A DNA stretch of 64,000 nt from Flavobacterium rivuli WB 3.3-2 = DSM 21788 (GTDB lineage Bacteria; Bacteroidota; Bacteroidia; Flavobacteriales; Flavobacteriaceae): positions 1-64,000 of the forward strand of contig NZ_KB899970.1 of NCBI RefSeq assembly GCF_000378485.1. Reading direction: 5' to 3'. Shown piece after piece: positions 32,286 through 41,507 of this stretch (position 1 is its first letter; every line of letters starts with the position of its first letter). Both the position numbers and the translations under genes were made by a program. The notes under the pieces are model-generated. The model did not search any database and was not told the origin of the DNA. It saw only the letters and a program-made list of their open reading frames with translations.

Positions 32286-35200
32286 TTAGAAGTCAAAGTT
32301 TAAACCAAAGTTGTACATCCTTGGGCGTGGGTAAAAGTTACTATCAATTGCATTAAAGTTTTCAGGATCCTGGCCTGAGTAACTTTTAATTATAAAGGCA
32401 TTATTAACACCTGCATAGAGGCGTAGTGTACCTGTTTTAGTAATGTTCTTTATCCTGTAACCCAGTGTAATGTTATCGCATCTTAAAAAAGCAGCACTTT
32501 CTAAGAAATAGTCAGATGCCGGTACGTTACCATTAATGGTCTGGAAGCTTGGGTCGGCAGCGCCACTATAAAAGTTAAGTGCGTTATTAAGGTTGTTCGT
32601 GTTGTTAGGTAATACACGCTCTGTATAACCGCCTGCAAGCTTAATGGCATTGTATACTTTACCGTCAAACTGGCCGTGGAAGGTTGCAGAAAGATCAAAG
32701 TCCTTGTACGTAAAGTTAGTGCTGAAGCCAAAAGTATAGTTAGGGCGTAAAGGTTGGTAATACTTATCGTCGTTAGTAATAACACCATCGCCGTTACGGT
32801 CTTTATAAGCACCTACTATTGGGTGGCCTGATGCATCATACAATTGCTCGAATACGTAAGCAGAGTAAGGCTGCTGGCCCACTGCATGGCGCGCAAGTTT
32901 TAAACCTGTTTGTACAGGTAGCCCGGATTCTGAAGCCTCGATAGAGTTTACATTATTAAGGTCGGTTACTTTACCTTTATTATAAGCAAGGTTACCTAAT
33001 ATCTCCCATGTAAAATCATCTGTTGTAATAGCTCTTACTTTTAAGTTAACCTCTATACCACGGTTAGTTAACGAACCCACGTTTTGAGTAATCTCGTTTG
33101 TAAGGTATTGTCCTGATGGTACAAAAGACTTAACAAGTAAATCGTCTGTATCCCTGCGGTACACATCTACACTACCGGATAGTACATCATTTTTAAAGAA
33201 TGCAAAATCAATACCGGCATTATATGTAGTGGTAACCTCCCATTTTAACTGGTCGTTAAAAGGGTTCGCACTATATGTGTTTACTCCCGGCAGGTACTGG
33301 CTGTTTGTAGCACCTATGCTAAACAGGGCAGATGTAGGGTAGTAACCTGCTATACCTGTAATATCCTGTTGTCCCGTCTGGCCATAGCCAAGGCGTACTT
33401 TTAGGTCTGTAACAACTTTACTGTCTTTAAGGAATTTCTCATCAATAGCCCTCCATGCAAAACCTGCCGCAGGGAAGTAGCCCCAACGTTTGTCTTTCCT
33501 GAAAAGCGACGATCCGTCTGCCCTCATTGTAAACGTAAACAGGTATTTGCTTGCAAGATCTACGTTAGCACGGCCAAAGTAAGACTCTAATACAGTTTTG
33601 TTGTAATACCTGTTGTTTGGGTTTTGTACGTTTGGTGTAATTTCCCTTATACCGGTATCTGTATTATACCTGTAAATTTCTTTGTTACCATCATTTACAA
33701 AACTCTGGAACGTGTGGCCCGCCTGAGCATCTATACGGCTTATAAAACCATTAAATGTTTTAGTGTAAGCAAGGTAAGTGTCAAGTGTTTTGTTTGATAT
33801 ATGCTGCTCTTCCCTGTAGTTAATACCCGGGTTGTAAATATAATTTCCGGTTTGGTTGTTAAGCTGGTAACTCGCAAAAGCATACTCGCCATAATTTTCT
33901 GTAATTTTAGCGCGCGACCCTTCAAAACCTGCATTTACAATAGCCCTAAGTTCCGGCAGAAAATGCATTTTATAGTCTAACTGTACGTTTCCTAATAGTT
34001 TATTTACATTTTCCGGCCTTCTGCGTTGGTCAAGTAAGTTAACAGGGTTGTACTGGCCATCAAAATCCTGAGGGTTTGCCGCCGTAACGTTTTGGTAATA
34101 TCCGCCAAAGTTATTAGCAGTACCGGTAGCATAAATAGGTTTTGTAGGGTCCATGTTTAATGCACCGCCTATAGCGCCACCATCATCTATCGTATTTTTT
34201 TGAGCCCTTAAGCCTTTAGCATTGATATCTACTTTAAGGTGGTCATCAAAAAATGTAGGAGTAATTTTTAATGATGCTGTATAACGCTCATAATCATTTG
34301 TTTTTACAACACCTTCATTGTTTGTATAGCCAACAGATGCCCTAAAGGGAACTTTTTTAAACAGGTTAGCACGAGCGCTAAAGTTATGGTCTGTTAATAT
34401 AGATGTCCTGTAAATAGCATCCTGCCAGTTCGTGTTAGACAATATTCTGCCTTCAATAATATTTGGAGTTAAAGGGTCATCAACCGTTCCTGCAGGAGCA
34501 TTAGGGTCTGCAATACCTAATTTGCTTACCTGGCCAGGGTAGTACTGTTGTATAAACCTCGAAAAAGTAGGCCCATCCATAACATCAAGCTGTTTGGTAA
34601 CTTTACCAATAGAAACAGTAGATGAGAATGTATACTGCGGCGCGCCCGACGATCCTTTTTTAGTAGTTACAATGATAACGCCGTTAGAAGCCCTTGAACC
34701 ATAAATTGCAGTTGCAGAGGCATCTTTAAGTATCGTGAACGACTCAATGTCATTAGGGTTTATAAGCGATAGTGGGTTGTTTACACCGGCAGGGTTAACA
34801 AAGTCTAACGGTACACCATCAATAATAATTAACGGGTTGTTTTGTGCCGATAGCGAGCTGCCTCCACGTATCCTTATGTTTGGTGCGGCATCCGGCTGTC
34901 CACCCGCGCTGGTAATTCTTACACCCGGTGCACGGCCTGTTAATAACTGGTCGGCACTGCTTATGGCACCTTTATTAAAATCTTTAGATGTTACCGTCGT
35001 TATGGCACCGGTCGCATCTTTTTTAGTTGTGGTACCATACCCTATAACAACTACCTCCTGTAGTTGGGTGGCATCATCTTTCAAAACTACATCCAGTGTA
35101 GGCTGTCCGCTATAGGCAACAGTTTGGGTTGCAAAGCCTATAGAGCTAAAAACAAGGTTATCGCCACTCTTTACATTACCTATGGTATACTTACCATCAA

Positions 35201-35366
35201 GGTCTGTAGCAGTGCCGTTTGGGGTGCCCTGTACAATTACATTTACGCCGGGTATGGGCTCTCCCGTAGTATTATCGCGCACTACGCCTGTTAGCGTGCT
35301 CTGGGCCAGCACACTAAACGGTAGCATCAGCAATAAAAATAGTAATCTTTGATACATAGTTTTCAT
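32286..35366 (-). CDS. susC: SusC-like TonB-dependent transporter
   Basis: The outer-membrane pore of the starch/maltodextrin system. The 1026-residue protein has a signal peptide, the SusC-type N-terminal CarboxypepD_reg-like domain (TLTGVVRDNTTGEPIPGVNV), a TonB box region (LQEVVVIGYGT) and the plug (GRAPGVRITS, IRIRGGSSLS, DIESFTILKDASATAIYG). A long beta-barrel follows, ending in a terminal Phe (YNFGLNFDF). It is first in a minus-strand operon with susD, susE and the secreted amylase. LacI-type operator palindromes and a shared 20-bp element lie in the gap before it. Confidence 0.96.
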   Translation of the reverse strand: MKTMYQRLLFLLLMLPFSVLAQSTLTGVVRDNTTGEPIPGVNVIVQGTPNGTATDLDGKYTIGNVKSGDNLVFSSIGFATQTVAYSGQPTLDVVLKDDATQLQEVVVIGYGTTTKKDATGAITTVTSKDFNKGAISSADQLLTGRAPGVRITSAGGQPDAAPNIRIRGGSSLSAQNNPLIIIDGVPLDFVNPAGVNNPLSLINPNDIESFTILKDASATAIYGSRASNGVIIVTTKKGSSGAPQYTFSSTVSIGKVTKQLDVMDGPTFSRFIQQYYPGQVSKLGIADPNAPAGTVDDPLTPNIIEGRILSNTNWQDAIYRTSILTDHNFSARANLFKKVPFRASVGYTNNEGVVKTNDYERYTASLKITPTFFDDHLKVDINAKGLRAQKNTIDDGGAIGGALNMDPTKPIYATGTANNFGGYYQNVTAANPQDFDGQYNPVNLLDQRRRPENVNKLLGNVQLDYKMHFLPELRAIVNAGFEGSRAKITENYGEYAFASYQLNNQTGNYIYNPGINYREEQHISNKTLDTYLAYTKTFNGFISRIDAQAGHTFQSFVNDGNKEIYRYNTDTGIREITPNVQNPNNRYYNKTVLESYFGRANVDLASKYLFTFTMRADGSSLFRKDKRWGYFPAAGFAWRAIDEKFLKDSKVVTDLKVRLGYGQTGQQDITGIAGYYPTSALFSIGATNSQYLPGVNTYSANPFNDQLKWEVTTTYNAGIDFAFFKNDVLSGSVDVYRRDTDDLLVKSFVPSGQYLTNEITQNVGSLTNRGIEVNLKVRAITTDDFTWEILGNLAYNKGKVTDLNNVNSIEASESGLPVQTGLKLARHAVGQQPYSAYVFEQLYDASGHPIVGAYKDRNGDGVITNDDKYYQPLRPNYTFGFSTNFTYKDFDLSATFHGQFDGKVYNAIKLAGGYTERVLPNNTNNLNNALNFYSGAADPSFQTINGNVPASDYFLESAAFLRCDNITLGYRIKNITKTGTLRLYAGVNNAFIIKSYSGQDPENFNAIDSNFYPRPRMYNFGLNFDF

Positions 35367-35396
35367 ACAAATTGTTTAGGTTAAATTTTGCTTTTT

Positions 35397-35416
35397 AAGC
35401 TTATAATTCCACTTCA
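35397..35416. promoter_or_regulatory. 20-bp element, copy 1 (susC side of lacI)
   Basis: AAGCTTATAATTCCACTTCA matches 36730-36749 at 19 of 20 positions. This copy lies 31 bases upstream of the susC start, within its presumed 5' leader or promoter. The second copy lies upstream of the transporter gene on the other side of lacI. Confidence 0.55.
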
Positions 35417-35449
35417 GAGATTAAAATTATTCAATTTGTTAATACAAAA

Positions 35450-35459
35450 AAAACGTTTT
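35450..35459. promoter_or_regulatory. Operator-like palindrome 1
   Basis: AAAACGTTTT is a perfect palindrome with the central CG typical of LacI-family operators. It lies 84 bases upstream of susC and 122 bases before the lacI start. Confidence 0.4.
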
Positions 35460-35473
35460 CGTAAAATAGGGCT

Positions 35474-35489
35474 ACGCAAACGTTGGCGT
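35474..35489. promoter_or_regulatory. Operator-like palindrome 2 (LacI type)
   Basis: ACGCAAACGTTGGCGT is symmetric around a central CG except for one base pair. It is close to the usual LacI/GalR operator form (AANCGNTT). It sits between divergent susC and lacI and is probably the operator of the LacI protein, for susC and for itself. Confidence 0.55.
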
Positions 35490-35580
35490 GTTGAAAACTT
35501 TTCATTTTTAGGCTGTTATATTGCTATTATTAAAAATTAAATTTACCTTTAACTGTAATTCAATAATTTTTATCCCTGTT

Positions 35581-36609
35581 ATGAAAAGAAAGGTCACTTT
35601 AAAGCAAATTGCTAAAGAATTGGATGTGTCTATATCTACAGTTTCTAAAGCGTTGAGAAACAGTCCTGAAATAGGTGAGGATACAAAACAAAAGGTACAG
35701 GCTTTTGCCAAATTTTACAACTATAAACCTAATAATATTGCACTAAGCCTTAAGAATAAAAAAACAAAGACCATAGGTATTATTATCCCAGAAATTGTAC
35801 ACCACTTTTTTGCTACGGTAATTAGCGGTATAGAGCAGGTTGCAAACGAAAATGGCTACAACGTAATTGTGTGCCTTAGCAACGAAAGTTTTGACAAAGA
35901 GGTAATAAATATGGAGATACTTGCAAATGGCAGTACCGATGGTTTTATCATGTCATTATCTAAAGAAACGCAACAAAAAAAAGACTTTCACCATATACAG
36001 GAGGTTATAAACCAGGGGATGCCCGTTGTAATGTTCGACAGGATTACTAACGATGTGCTTTGTGATAAGGTAATTATAGACGACCAGCTCGCGGCTTACG
36101 AAGCGGTTGATTTTCTGGTTGCCAAAGGCTTTAAAAACATTGCCCTTGTTACAACGGTAGATTATGTAAGTGTGGGCCGCTTACGCACAGATGGTTACAT
36201 AAACGCACTTAACGACCATGATATACCGGTGCATGAGGATATGATAGTAAAGATTGAAGATATAGAAGGCTGTGCCTCTAAAATTGAAGCGTTGCTAAAA
36301 GATAAAAGGCCCGATGCCATATTTGCCGTAAATGAACTTTTTGCGGTAACAAGTATTAAACTGGCGGCAAAAATGGGCATAAAAATACCCGAAGAACTAT
36401 CTGTAATAGGGTTTACCGATGGTATTATTTCACAGTTTTCCAGTCCAAGTATTACCACCGTGAGCCAGAACGGGATTTACATGGGTGGCCGCGCTGCCAA
36501 GATGCTTATAGAGCGCCTGGAGATGGAAGAAGAAGAGGAAAACGAGCAATACAGGACAGAATTAATTGAAACGCACTTAGTTGAAAGAGAATCTACGTCA
36601 ACGATGTAG
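35581..36609 (+). CDS. LacI-family transcriptional regulator
   Basis: A 342-residue repressor or activator that controls the maltodextrin locus. The N-terminal HTH is VTLKQIAKELDVSISTVSKALR with the hinge YNYKPNNIALSLKNKKT. The periplasmic-binding-protein-like effector domain follows (TIGIIIPEIVHHFFATVISG, DGFIMSLSKE, FAVNELFAVTSIKLA, IGFTDGIISQFSSPSITTV). The correct start is the ATG at 35581, which gives a standard N-terminus. An upstream in-frame TTG would add 20 hydrophobic residues. It is divergent from susC and precedes the transporter arm. Confidence 0.95.
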   Translation: MKRKVTLKQIAKELDVSISTVSKALRNSPEIGEDTKQKVQAFAKFYNYKPNNIALSLKNKKTKTIGIIIPEIVHHFFATVISGIEQVANENGYNVIVCLSNESFDKEVINMEILANGSTDGFIMSLSKETQQKKDFHHIQEVINQGMPVVMFDRITNDVLCDKVIIDDQLAAYEAVDFLVAKGFKNIALVTTVDYVSVGRLRTDGYINALNDHDIPVHEDMIVKIEDIEGCASKIEALLKDKRPDAIFAVNELFAVTSIKLAAKMGIKIPEELSVIGFTDGIISQFSSPSITTVSQNGIYMGGRAAKMLIERLEMEEEEENEQYRTELIETHLVERESTSTM

Positions 36610-36640
36610 TTTTGCGTAAAATATTTGTATCCAAATGGTT

Positions 36641-36677
36641 AAAAAAAAATTCCGCCACTACAGACGGAATTTTTTTT
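36641..36677 (+). terminator. Terminator of lacI
   Basis: AAAAAATTCCG and CGGAATTTTTT (stem 11 bp, loop about 10 bases) are followed by more T residues. This separates lacI from the transporter operon. Confidence 0.75.
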
Positions 36678-36708
36678 GGCTTAAAAGTTTTTCAAATTAA
36701 AAAATAGC

Positions 36709-36716
36709 TATATTTG
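36709..36716 (+). promoter_or_regulatory. -7 element of the transporter/maltose phosphorylase operon
   Basis: TATATTTG fits TAnnTTTG. The expected start of transcription is near 36722, so the large hairpin at 36724-36770 would form the very 5' end of the mRNA. Confidence 0.6.
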
Positions 36717-36723
36717 TAACTGA

Positions 36724-36770
36724 TTATCAAAGCTTATAATTTCACTTCAACACAATTATAGTTTTGATAA
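36724..36770 (+). promoter_or_regulatory. Large 5'-leader hairpin containing the 20-bp element, copy 2
   Basis: TTATCAAA (36724-36731) pairs with TTTGATAA (36763-36770). Inside that, TATAATT (36735-36741) pairs with AATTATA (36754-36760), giving a 15-bp stem with one small internal loop. The loop carries TCACTTCAACAC. The 20-bp element AAGCTTATAATTTCACTTCA (36730-36749) forms the left arm and loop. This may be a regulatory or mRNA-stabilising element. Confidence 0.55.
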
Positions 36771-36809
36771 GCCATACGCGCTTATCGTTAATACATCATT
36801 TATACGATA

Positions 36810-38393
36810 ATGGAAAAGCGTAAATTAGGTTTCTGGGAAATTTGGAACATGAGTTTCGGTTTCTTAGGGATACAAATGGGTTTTGCCCTCCAGAATGCCA
36901 ACGTTAGCAGGATATTCCAGACACTTGGAGCATCTATAGACGATATCCCGGCACTATGGGTAGCAGCCCCGCTCACAGGGCTCATTGTACAGCCCATAAT
37001 CGGTTACTTTAGCGACAGGACCTGGACAAAGCTTGGCCGCCGTAAGCCCTACTTTTTAGCAGGCGCACTGCTAGCATCTGTAGCATTGTTTATAATGCCT
37101 AACTCTCCGCACCTTTGGTTTGCCGCCGGGATATTATGGATGCTTGATGCGTCTATTAATGTTACCATGGAGCCCTTTCGTGCTTTTGTGGGAGACGTCC
37201 TAAACGAAAAACAGCGCACAACAGGTTTTGCCATGCAAAGTTTTTTTATAGGGCTTGGTGCTTATGTAGCTTCTAAGCTGCCTAACATACTTACCTATTA
37301 TAATGTAAGCAATGTAGCCCCGGCCGGACAGATACCCGACTCTGTTAAATATTCTTTTTACATAGGCGGTGCAGCGTTTATACTATCTGTGCTGGTCACC
37401 ATTTTTACCACAAAAGAATATTCGCCGGAAGAGCTTGCGGCCTTTGAGAAAAATGAGGAAGAAAAATACAACGAGGAAGAAAAGCCGGCATCGTGGTTTA
37501 CAGCAAATGGCAGCAGGCATTTACTAATAGGGATCGTAGCCTTTATTTTCGGTTTGCTGCTTACGTATGTAATTTATGCAAACGATCTTAAAAAAGACCT
37601 TTATGTTTTATCGCTTGGGTTAATAAGCCTTGGTGGTGTGGCACTCATTATCTCCGGCCTTAGCCAAAAGGCTGGCAACTACCGCAATGGTTTTATTACC
37701 ATCATGAACGATTTTCAGTTTATGCCTAAGGTTATGAAACAGCTTGCATGGGTACAGTTCTTTACTTGGTTTGCCCTTTTCTCTATGTGGATTTATACCA
37801 CCGGTGCAGTAACCGAGCACATTTTTAAAACCACCGATACTACATCTGTTGCATATAATACAGGTGCCAATGTGGTTAACGAAATGTTTGCCAACTATAA
37901 CCTCGTGGGCGCTCTCGCAGCTTTTATTATACCATTAATAGCAAAACGTACCAGCCGTAAGTTTACACACTTTTTAGCATTGGTGGCAGGCGGGCTTGGG
38001 CTTGCCTCTATTTATTACCTTGGCCTTGCGGGCACGTTTAACAACGAGATATTTAGCATTGGCACTAAAGGGTCATGGCTAAGCTTTACATTTTATATGT
38101 ACGACTTTTCTATGATAGGTGTAGGCATAGCTTGGGCCAGTATACTTTCTATACCATTTGCTATGTTAAGCGGCGCACTGCCGGCATCTAAAATGGGGTA
38201 TTACATGGGGGTATTTAACTTTTTTGTAGTAATACCACAACTTTTGGCGGCATCTATACTGGGCTTTTTAGTATCGTTCTTTTTTGATAACGAGCCCATT
38301 TATGCCCTGCTTATAGGAGGTGCCTCTATGATACTTGCCGGCGTTATGGCCTTACTGGTTAACGACAGGGCAAGTGTTACCATTAAACAATAA
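36810..38393 (+). CDS. MFS sugar transporter (SLC45/GPH-like)
   Basis: A 527-residue inner-membrane transporter with 12 predicted helices. It belongs to the SLC45/GPH group that imports disaccharides such as maltose or sucrose with protons. Motifs include SFGFLGIQMGFALQNANVSR in helix 1 and the MFS loop 2-3 motif GYFSDRTWTKLGRRKPYFL. A cytoplasmic acidic insert (EEYSPEELAAFEKNEEEK-like) follows helix 6. Its place ahead of beta-phosphoglucomutase and maltose phosphorylase makes maltose the likely substrate. It is first in a plus-strand operon, with 20 bases to the next gene. Confidence 0.92.
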   Translation: MEKRKLGFWEIWNMSFGFLGIQMGFALQNANVSRIFQTLGASIDDIPALWVAAPLTGLIVQPIIGYFSDRTWTKLGRRKPYFLAGALLASVALFIMPNSPHLWFAAGILWMLDASINVTMEPFRAFVGDVLNEKQRTTGFAMQSFFIGLGAYVASKLPNILTYYNVSNVAPAGQIPDSVKYSFYIGGAAFILSVLVTIFTTKEYSPEELAAFEKNEEEKYNEEEKPASWFTANGSRHLLIGIVAFIFGLLLTYVIYANDLKKDLYVLSLGLISLGGVALIISGLSQKAGNYRNGFITIMNDFQFMPKVMKQLAWVQFFTWFALFSMWIYTTGAVTEHIFKTTDTTSVAYNTGANVVNEMFANYNLVGALAAFIIPLIAKRTSRKFTHFLALVAGGLGLASIYYLGLAGTFNNEIFSIGTKGSWLSFTFYMYDFSMIGVGIAWASILSIPFAMLSGALPASKMGYYMGVFNFFVVIPQLLAASILGFLVSFFFDNEPIYALLIGGASMILAGVMALLVNDRASVTIKQ

Positions 38394-38413
38394 AACATCA
38401 ATCAATCAACATA

Positions 38414-39070
38414 ATGAATCAAAAGGCATTTATTTTCGACCTCGACGGGGTCATTGTAGACACGGCCAAGTACCACTACCTGGCCTGGCAAAAAATAGCG
38501 AACCGCTTGGGTATCGATTTTACACACGAGCATAACGAGCTGCTTAAAGGTGTGAGCCGCATCCGTTCGCTGGACATTATTTTGGGGCTTGGCCATGTAC
38601 AGGCATCAGACGAGGATAAGAACGCATGGCTAACAGAAAAGAATGAGGATTACCTGTCTTTTATTGCAAACATGCAGGCCGATGAAATATTGGTTGGCGT
38701 AATAGAAGTACTGGACTGGCTTAAAAAAAAGGACCAGCTTATAGCATTAGGATCTGCAAGTAAAAATGCAAGGCCGATACTGGAAAAGGTAGGCATACTG
38801 GATTATTTCGACGCTATTGTAGATGGTAATGACGTAACCAATGCCAAGCCCGACCCGGAAGTATTCCTTATGGCAGCGCAACTGGTGGGCAAACCAGCCA
38901 AAGGGTCGATAGTATTCGAAGATTCGGTAGCAGGCTTACAGGCGGCAAACGTAGCAGGCATGATAAGTATAGGCATTGGCGATAAAACCACATTGCATGA
39001 AGCCCAGTACAACTTTAACGATTTTACAGAGATAGACACAGAGTTTTTAGAAACCTTAGTTAATAAATAA
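38414..39070 (+). CDS. pgmB: Beta-phosphoglucomutase
   Basis: A HAD-superfamily mutase that converts beta-D-glucose-1-phosphate to glucose-6-phosphate. The 218-residue protein begins FIFDLDGVIVDTAKYHYLAW, with the nucleophile Asp9 in DLDGVIVDT (DxD) and the cap-domain His/Lys. GVSRIRSLDIIL and LGSASKNA follow, and the motif III/IV region is KPDPEVFL and FEDSVAGLQAA. It is the direct partner of the adjacent maltose phosphorylase, whose product it uses; the next gene starts one base after its stop. Confidence 0.95.
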   Translation: MNQKAFIFDLDGVIVDTAKYHYLAWQKIANRLGIDFTHEHNELLKGVSRIRSLDIILGLGHVQASDEDKNAWLTEKNEDYLSFIANMQADEILVGVIEVLDWLKKKDQLIALGSASKNARPILEKVGILDYFDAIVDGNDVTNAKPDPEVFLMAAQLVGKPAKGSIVFEDSVAGLQAANVAGMISIGIGDKTTLHEAQYNFNDFTEIDTEFLETLVNK

Positions 39071-39071
39071 G

Positions 39072-41381
39072 ATGAACCAGGATTATATAGTACCGGACAA
39101 TTGGAGTATAATTGAAGAAGGCTTTGATGCGGAAAGGGTAAAATCATCCGAAAGCTTATTTAGTATAGGTAACGGTGCCATGGGGCAGCGTGCTAATTTT
39201 GAAGAGAACTACACAGGGCATACCTTTCAGGGAAGCTACATAGCGGGTGTTTATTACCCGGATAAAACTAAAGTGGGATGGTGGAAAAACGGCTATCCCG
39301 AATATTTTGCAAAGGTACTTAATGCACCTAACTGGATAGGTATAGATATAGAAGTTAACGGTGAAAGCCTGGATCTTGCCACGTGCAGCGAGATTGTAAA
39401 TTTTAGGCGCGAGCTTAACATGAAGGAGGGCTGGTACCACCGCTCATTTGAGGCGGTAATGCCAAGCGGTATGGAGGTTAAGGTAAACGTAACCCGTTTC
39501 CTGTCTATAAACGATGATGAGCTTGGTGTTATAAACTACCGCGTTACTCCGGTAAACCGTGCAGCAAAAATTGTGTACAAACCGTATGTAGATGCCGGTG
39601 TAAAAAACATGGATACCAACTGGGAAGAAAAATTCTGGGAGCCGCTGGATGTTCAGCATAATGGTAATGAGGCTTTTGTAACAGCGCGTACATTTAAAAC
39701 ACATTTTAATGCTGCTACATTTATGCACAACTGCATACACTTAAATGGTAACGATCTTGAAGTGCTGCCGGTTAATGTTACGGCAGGTAAAGATAAAGTA
39801 CAGCTTAGTTATGCGGTAGAGGTTAACCAGGGAGAAACATCGGGTATTGTTAAGTTTGGTGGCTATATTGTGTCGCTTGACCATGACAATGAAATATTGG
39901 TTACTGCTGCTAAAAAAGTGATTGCATCGGCGAAAGCCAAAGGATATGATGCTTTGCTTGAAGAACAAAAACAGGCGTGGGCTTCTATCTGGGAAATGGC
40001 CGATATTACTATAGATGGTGATGTTAAGGCACAACAGGGAATCCGTTTTAATATATTCCAGTTAAACCAGACGTATCTTGGTAAAGACCCAAGGCTTAAC
40101 ATAGGCCCCAAAGGTTTTACCGGCGAAAAATACGGTGGAAGTACCTATTGGGATACCGAGGCATATTGTATTCCTTTTTACATGGCTACTAAAGACCAGC
40201 AGGTTGCAAGGAACTTGTTAACGTACCGCCACAACCAGCTTGGTAAAGCTATAGAAAATGCAGAAAAATTAGGCTTTAAAAACGGGGCTGCTTTATACCC
40301 AATGGTTACCATGAATGGCGAAGAATGCCACAACGAATGGGAAATTACGTTTGAAGAAATTCACCGTAACGGGGCTATTGCATTTGCCGTTTATAACTAT
40401 TACCGCTTTACCGGAGATTACAGCTACATTCCTGAAAAAGGATTGGAAGTACTTATAGGTATTGCGCGTTTCTGGCACCAGAGGGCTACCTTCTCAAGCC
40501 ATAAAAACAAGTACATGATACTGGGTGTAACAGGCCCTAATGAGTATGAAAACAATATAAACAATAACTTTTATACCAACTATATTGCTAAGTGGTGTAT
40601 AGATTATACGGTAGAGCAAATTACGAAAGTAAAAGACGAATACAGTGCCGACTTTGACCGCATTATGTCTTTAGTAAACTTAAATGCTGAAGAAATTAGA
40701 GAATGGAAAAAAGTGTCGGATAACATGTATTTCCCATACTCTGAAGAGCATGGTGTATACCTGCAGCAGGACGGTTTTCTTGATAAGGAACTTATCCCCG
40801 TTAGTGAGTTAGATCGCTCTCAGCGCCCTATCAACCAGAAATGGAGCTGGGACAGGATATTGCGTTCGCCTTACATCAAGCAGGCCGATGTTTTACAGGG
40901 CTTTTACTTTTTTGAAGACCACTTTACAAAAGACCAGCTTGAAAAACACTTTGAGTTTTATGAGCCACTTACAGTGCATGAGTCGTCATTATCACCATGT
41001 GTGCACTCTATCCAGGCAGCAGGCTTGGGCAGGATGGAGCAGGCATATACATTTTACTTAAGGACATCGCGCCTTGACCTTGATGATTACAATAAGGAGG
41101 TGGAAGAAGGCCTGCATATTACCAGTATGGCCGGTACATGGATGAGTATTGTAGAAGGTTTTGGCGGGATGCGTGTTAAAAATGACACATTGCATTTTGA
41201 ACCAAGAATACCGGAACAATGGGAGGGTTATTCATTTAAAATAAACTTTAGGAATCAGGTGCTTAAAGTATCCGTTCATGCTGCAGATACCAGCTTTACC
41301 TTAGAAGGAGATACTGAGATTAATGTGGTGGTAAACGGTAAAAATATTACCGTACAGCCTAATATGCTGGTAACGGTATAG
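39072..41381 (+). CDS. Maltose phosphorylase (GH65)
   Basis: An inverting phosphorylase of glycoside hydrolase family 65 that splits maltose with phosphate into glucose and beta-glucose-1-phosphate. At 769 residues it has the family length. It contains an N-terminal beta-sandwich, the (alpha/alpha)6 barrel with the motif MNGEECHNEWEITFEEIH (414-431) holding the general-acid Glu, and the phosphate-binding His/Ser region VHESSLSPCVHSI. The C-terminal beta domain ends in VNGKNITVQPN. A neighbouring beta-phosphoglucomutase and transporter favour maltose over kojibiose or trehalose, but the exact disaccharide cannot be proven here. Confidence 0.93.
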   Translation: MNQDYIVPDNWSIIEEGFDAERVKSSESLFSIGNGAMGQRANFEENYTGHTFQGSYIAGVYYPDKTKVGWWKNGYPEYFAKVLNAPNWIGIDIEVNGESLDLATCSEIVNFRRELNMKEGWYHRSFEAVMPSGMEVKVNVTRFLSINDDELGVINYRVTPVNRAAKIVYKPYVDAGVKNMDTNWEEKFWEPLDVQHNGNEAFVTARTFKTHFNAATFMHNCIHLNGNDLEVLPVNVTAGKDKVQLSYAVEVNQGETSGIVKFGGYIVSLDHDNEILVTAAKKVIASAKAKGYDALLEEQKQAWASIWEMADITIDGDVKAQQGIRFNIFQLNQTYLGKDPRLNIGPKGFTGEKYGGSTYWDTEAYCIPFYMATKDQQVARNLLTYRHNQLGKAIENAEKLGFKNGAALYPMVTMNGEECHNEWEITFEEIHRNGAIAFAVYNYYRFTGDYSYIPEKGLEVLIGIARFWHQRATFSSHKNKYMILGVTGPNEYENNINNNFYTNYIAKWCIDYTVEQITKVKDEYSADFDRIMSLVNLNAEEIREWKKVSDNMYFPYSEEHGVYLQQDGFLDKELIPVSELDRSQRPINQKWSWDRILRSPYIKQADVLQGFYFFEDHFTKDQLEKHFEFYEPLTVHESSLSPCVHSIQAAGLGRMEQAYTFYLRTSRLDLDDYNKEVEEGLHITSMAGTWMSIVEGFGGMRVKNDTLHFEPRIPEQWEGYSFKINFRNQVLKVSVHAADTSFTLEGDTEINVVVNGKNITVQPNMLVTV

Positions 41382-41394
41382 TACATTTTGATAA

Positions 41395-41470
41395 CCTGCA
41401 AGGTCTTAGAGACCTTGTAGGTTAATTAACCAAACAAATTATACCTACAAGGTTTTAGAAACCTTGCAGG
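41395..41470. repeat. Pair of inverted palindromic repeats
   Basis: CCTGCAAGGTCTTAGAGACC followed by TTGTAGGTT (41395-41423), and the mirrored ACCTACAAGGTTTTAGAAAC followed by CTTGCAGG (41444-41470), are near-perfect inverse copies. Each copy is also an internal hairpin (CAAGGTCT/AGACCTTG type). The pair could form a cruciform. This repeat type is common between Flavobacterium genes. It lies between maltose phosphorylase and the SusA-like amylase and may act as a transcript stop. Confidence 0.75.
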
Positions 41471-41507
41471 AAGTGAGGCCCGATGGCCAAAACTATAAAT
41501 ACAACAA

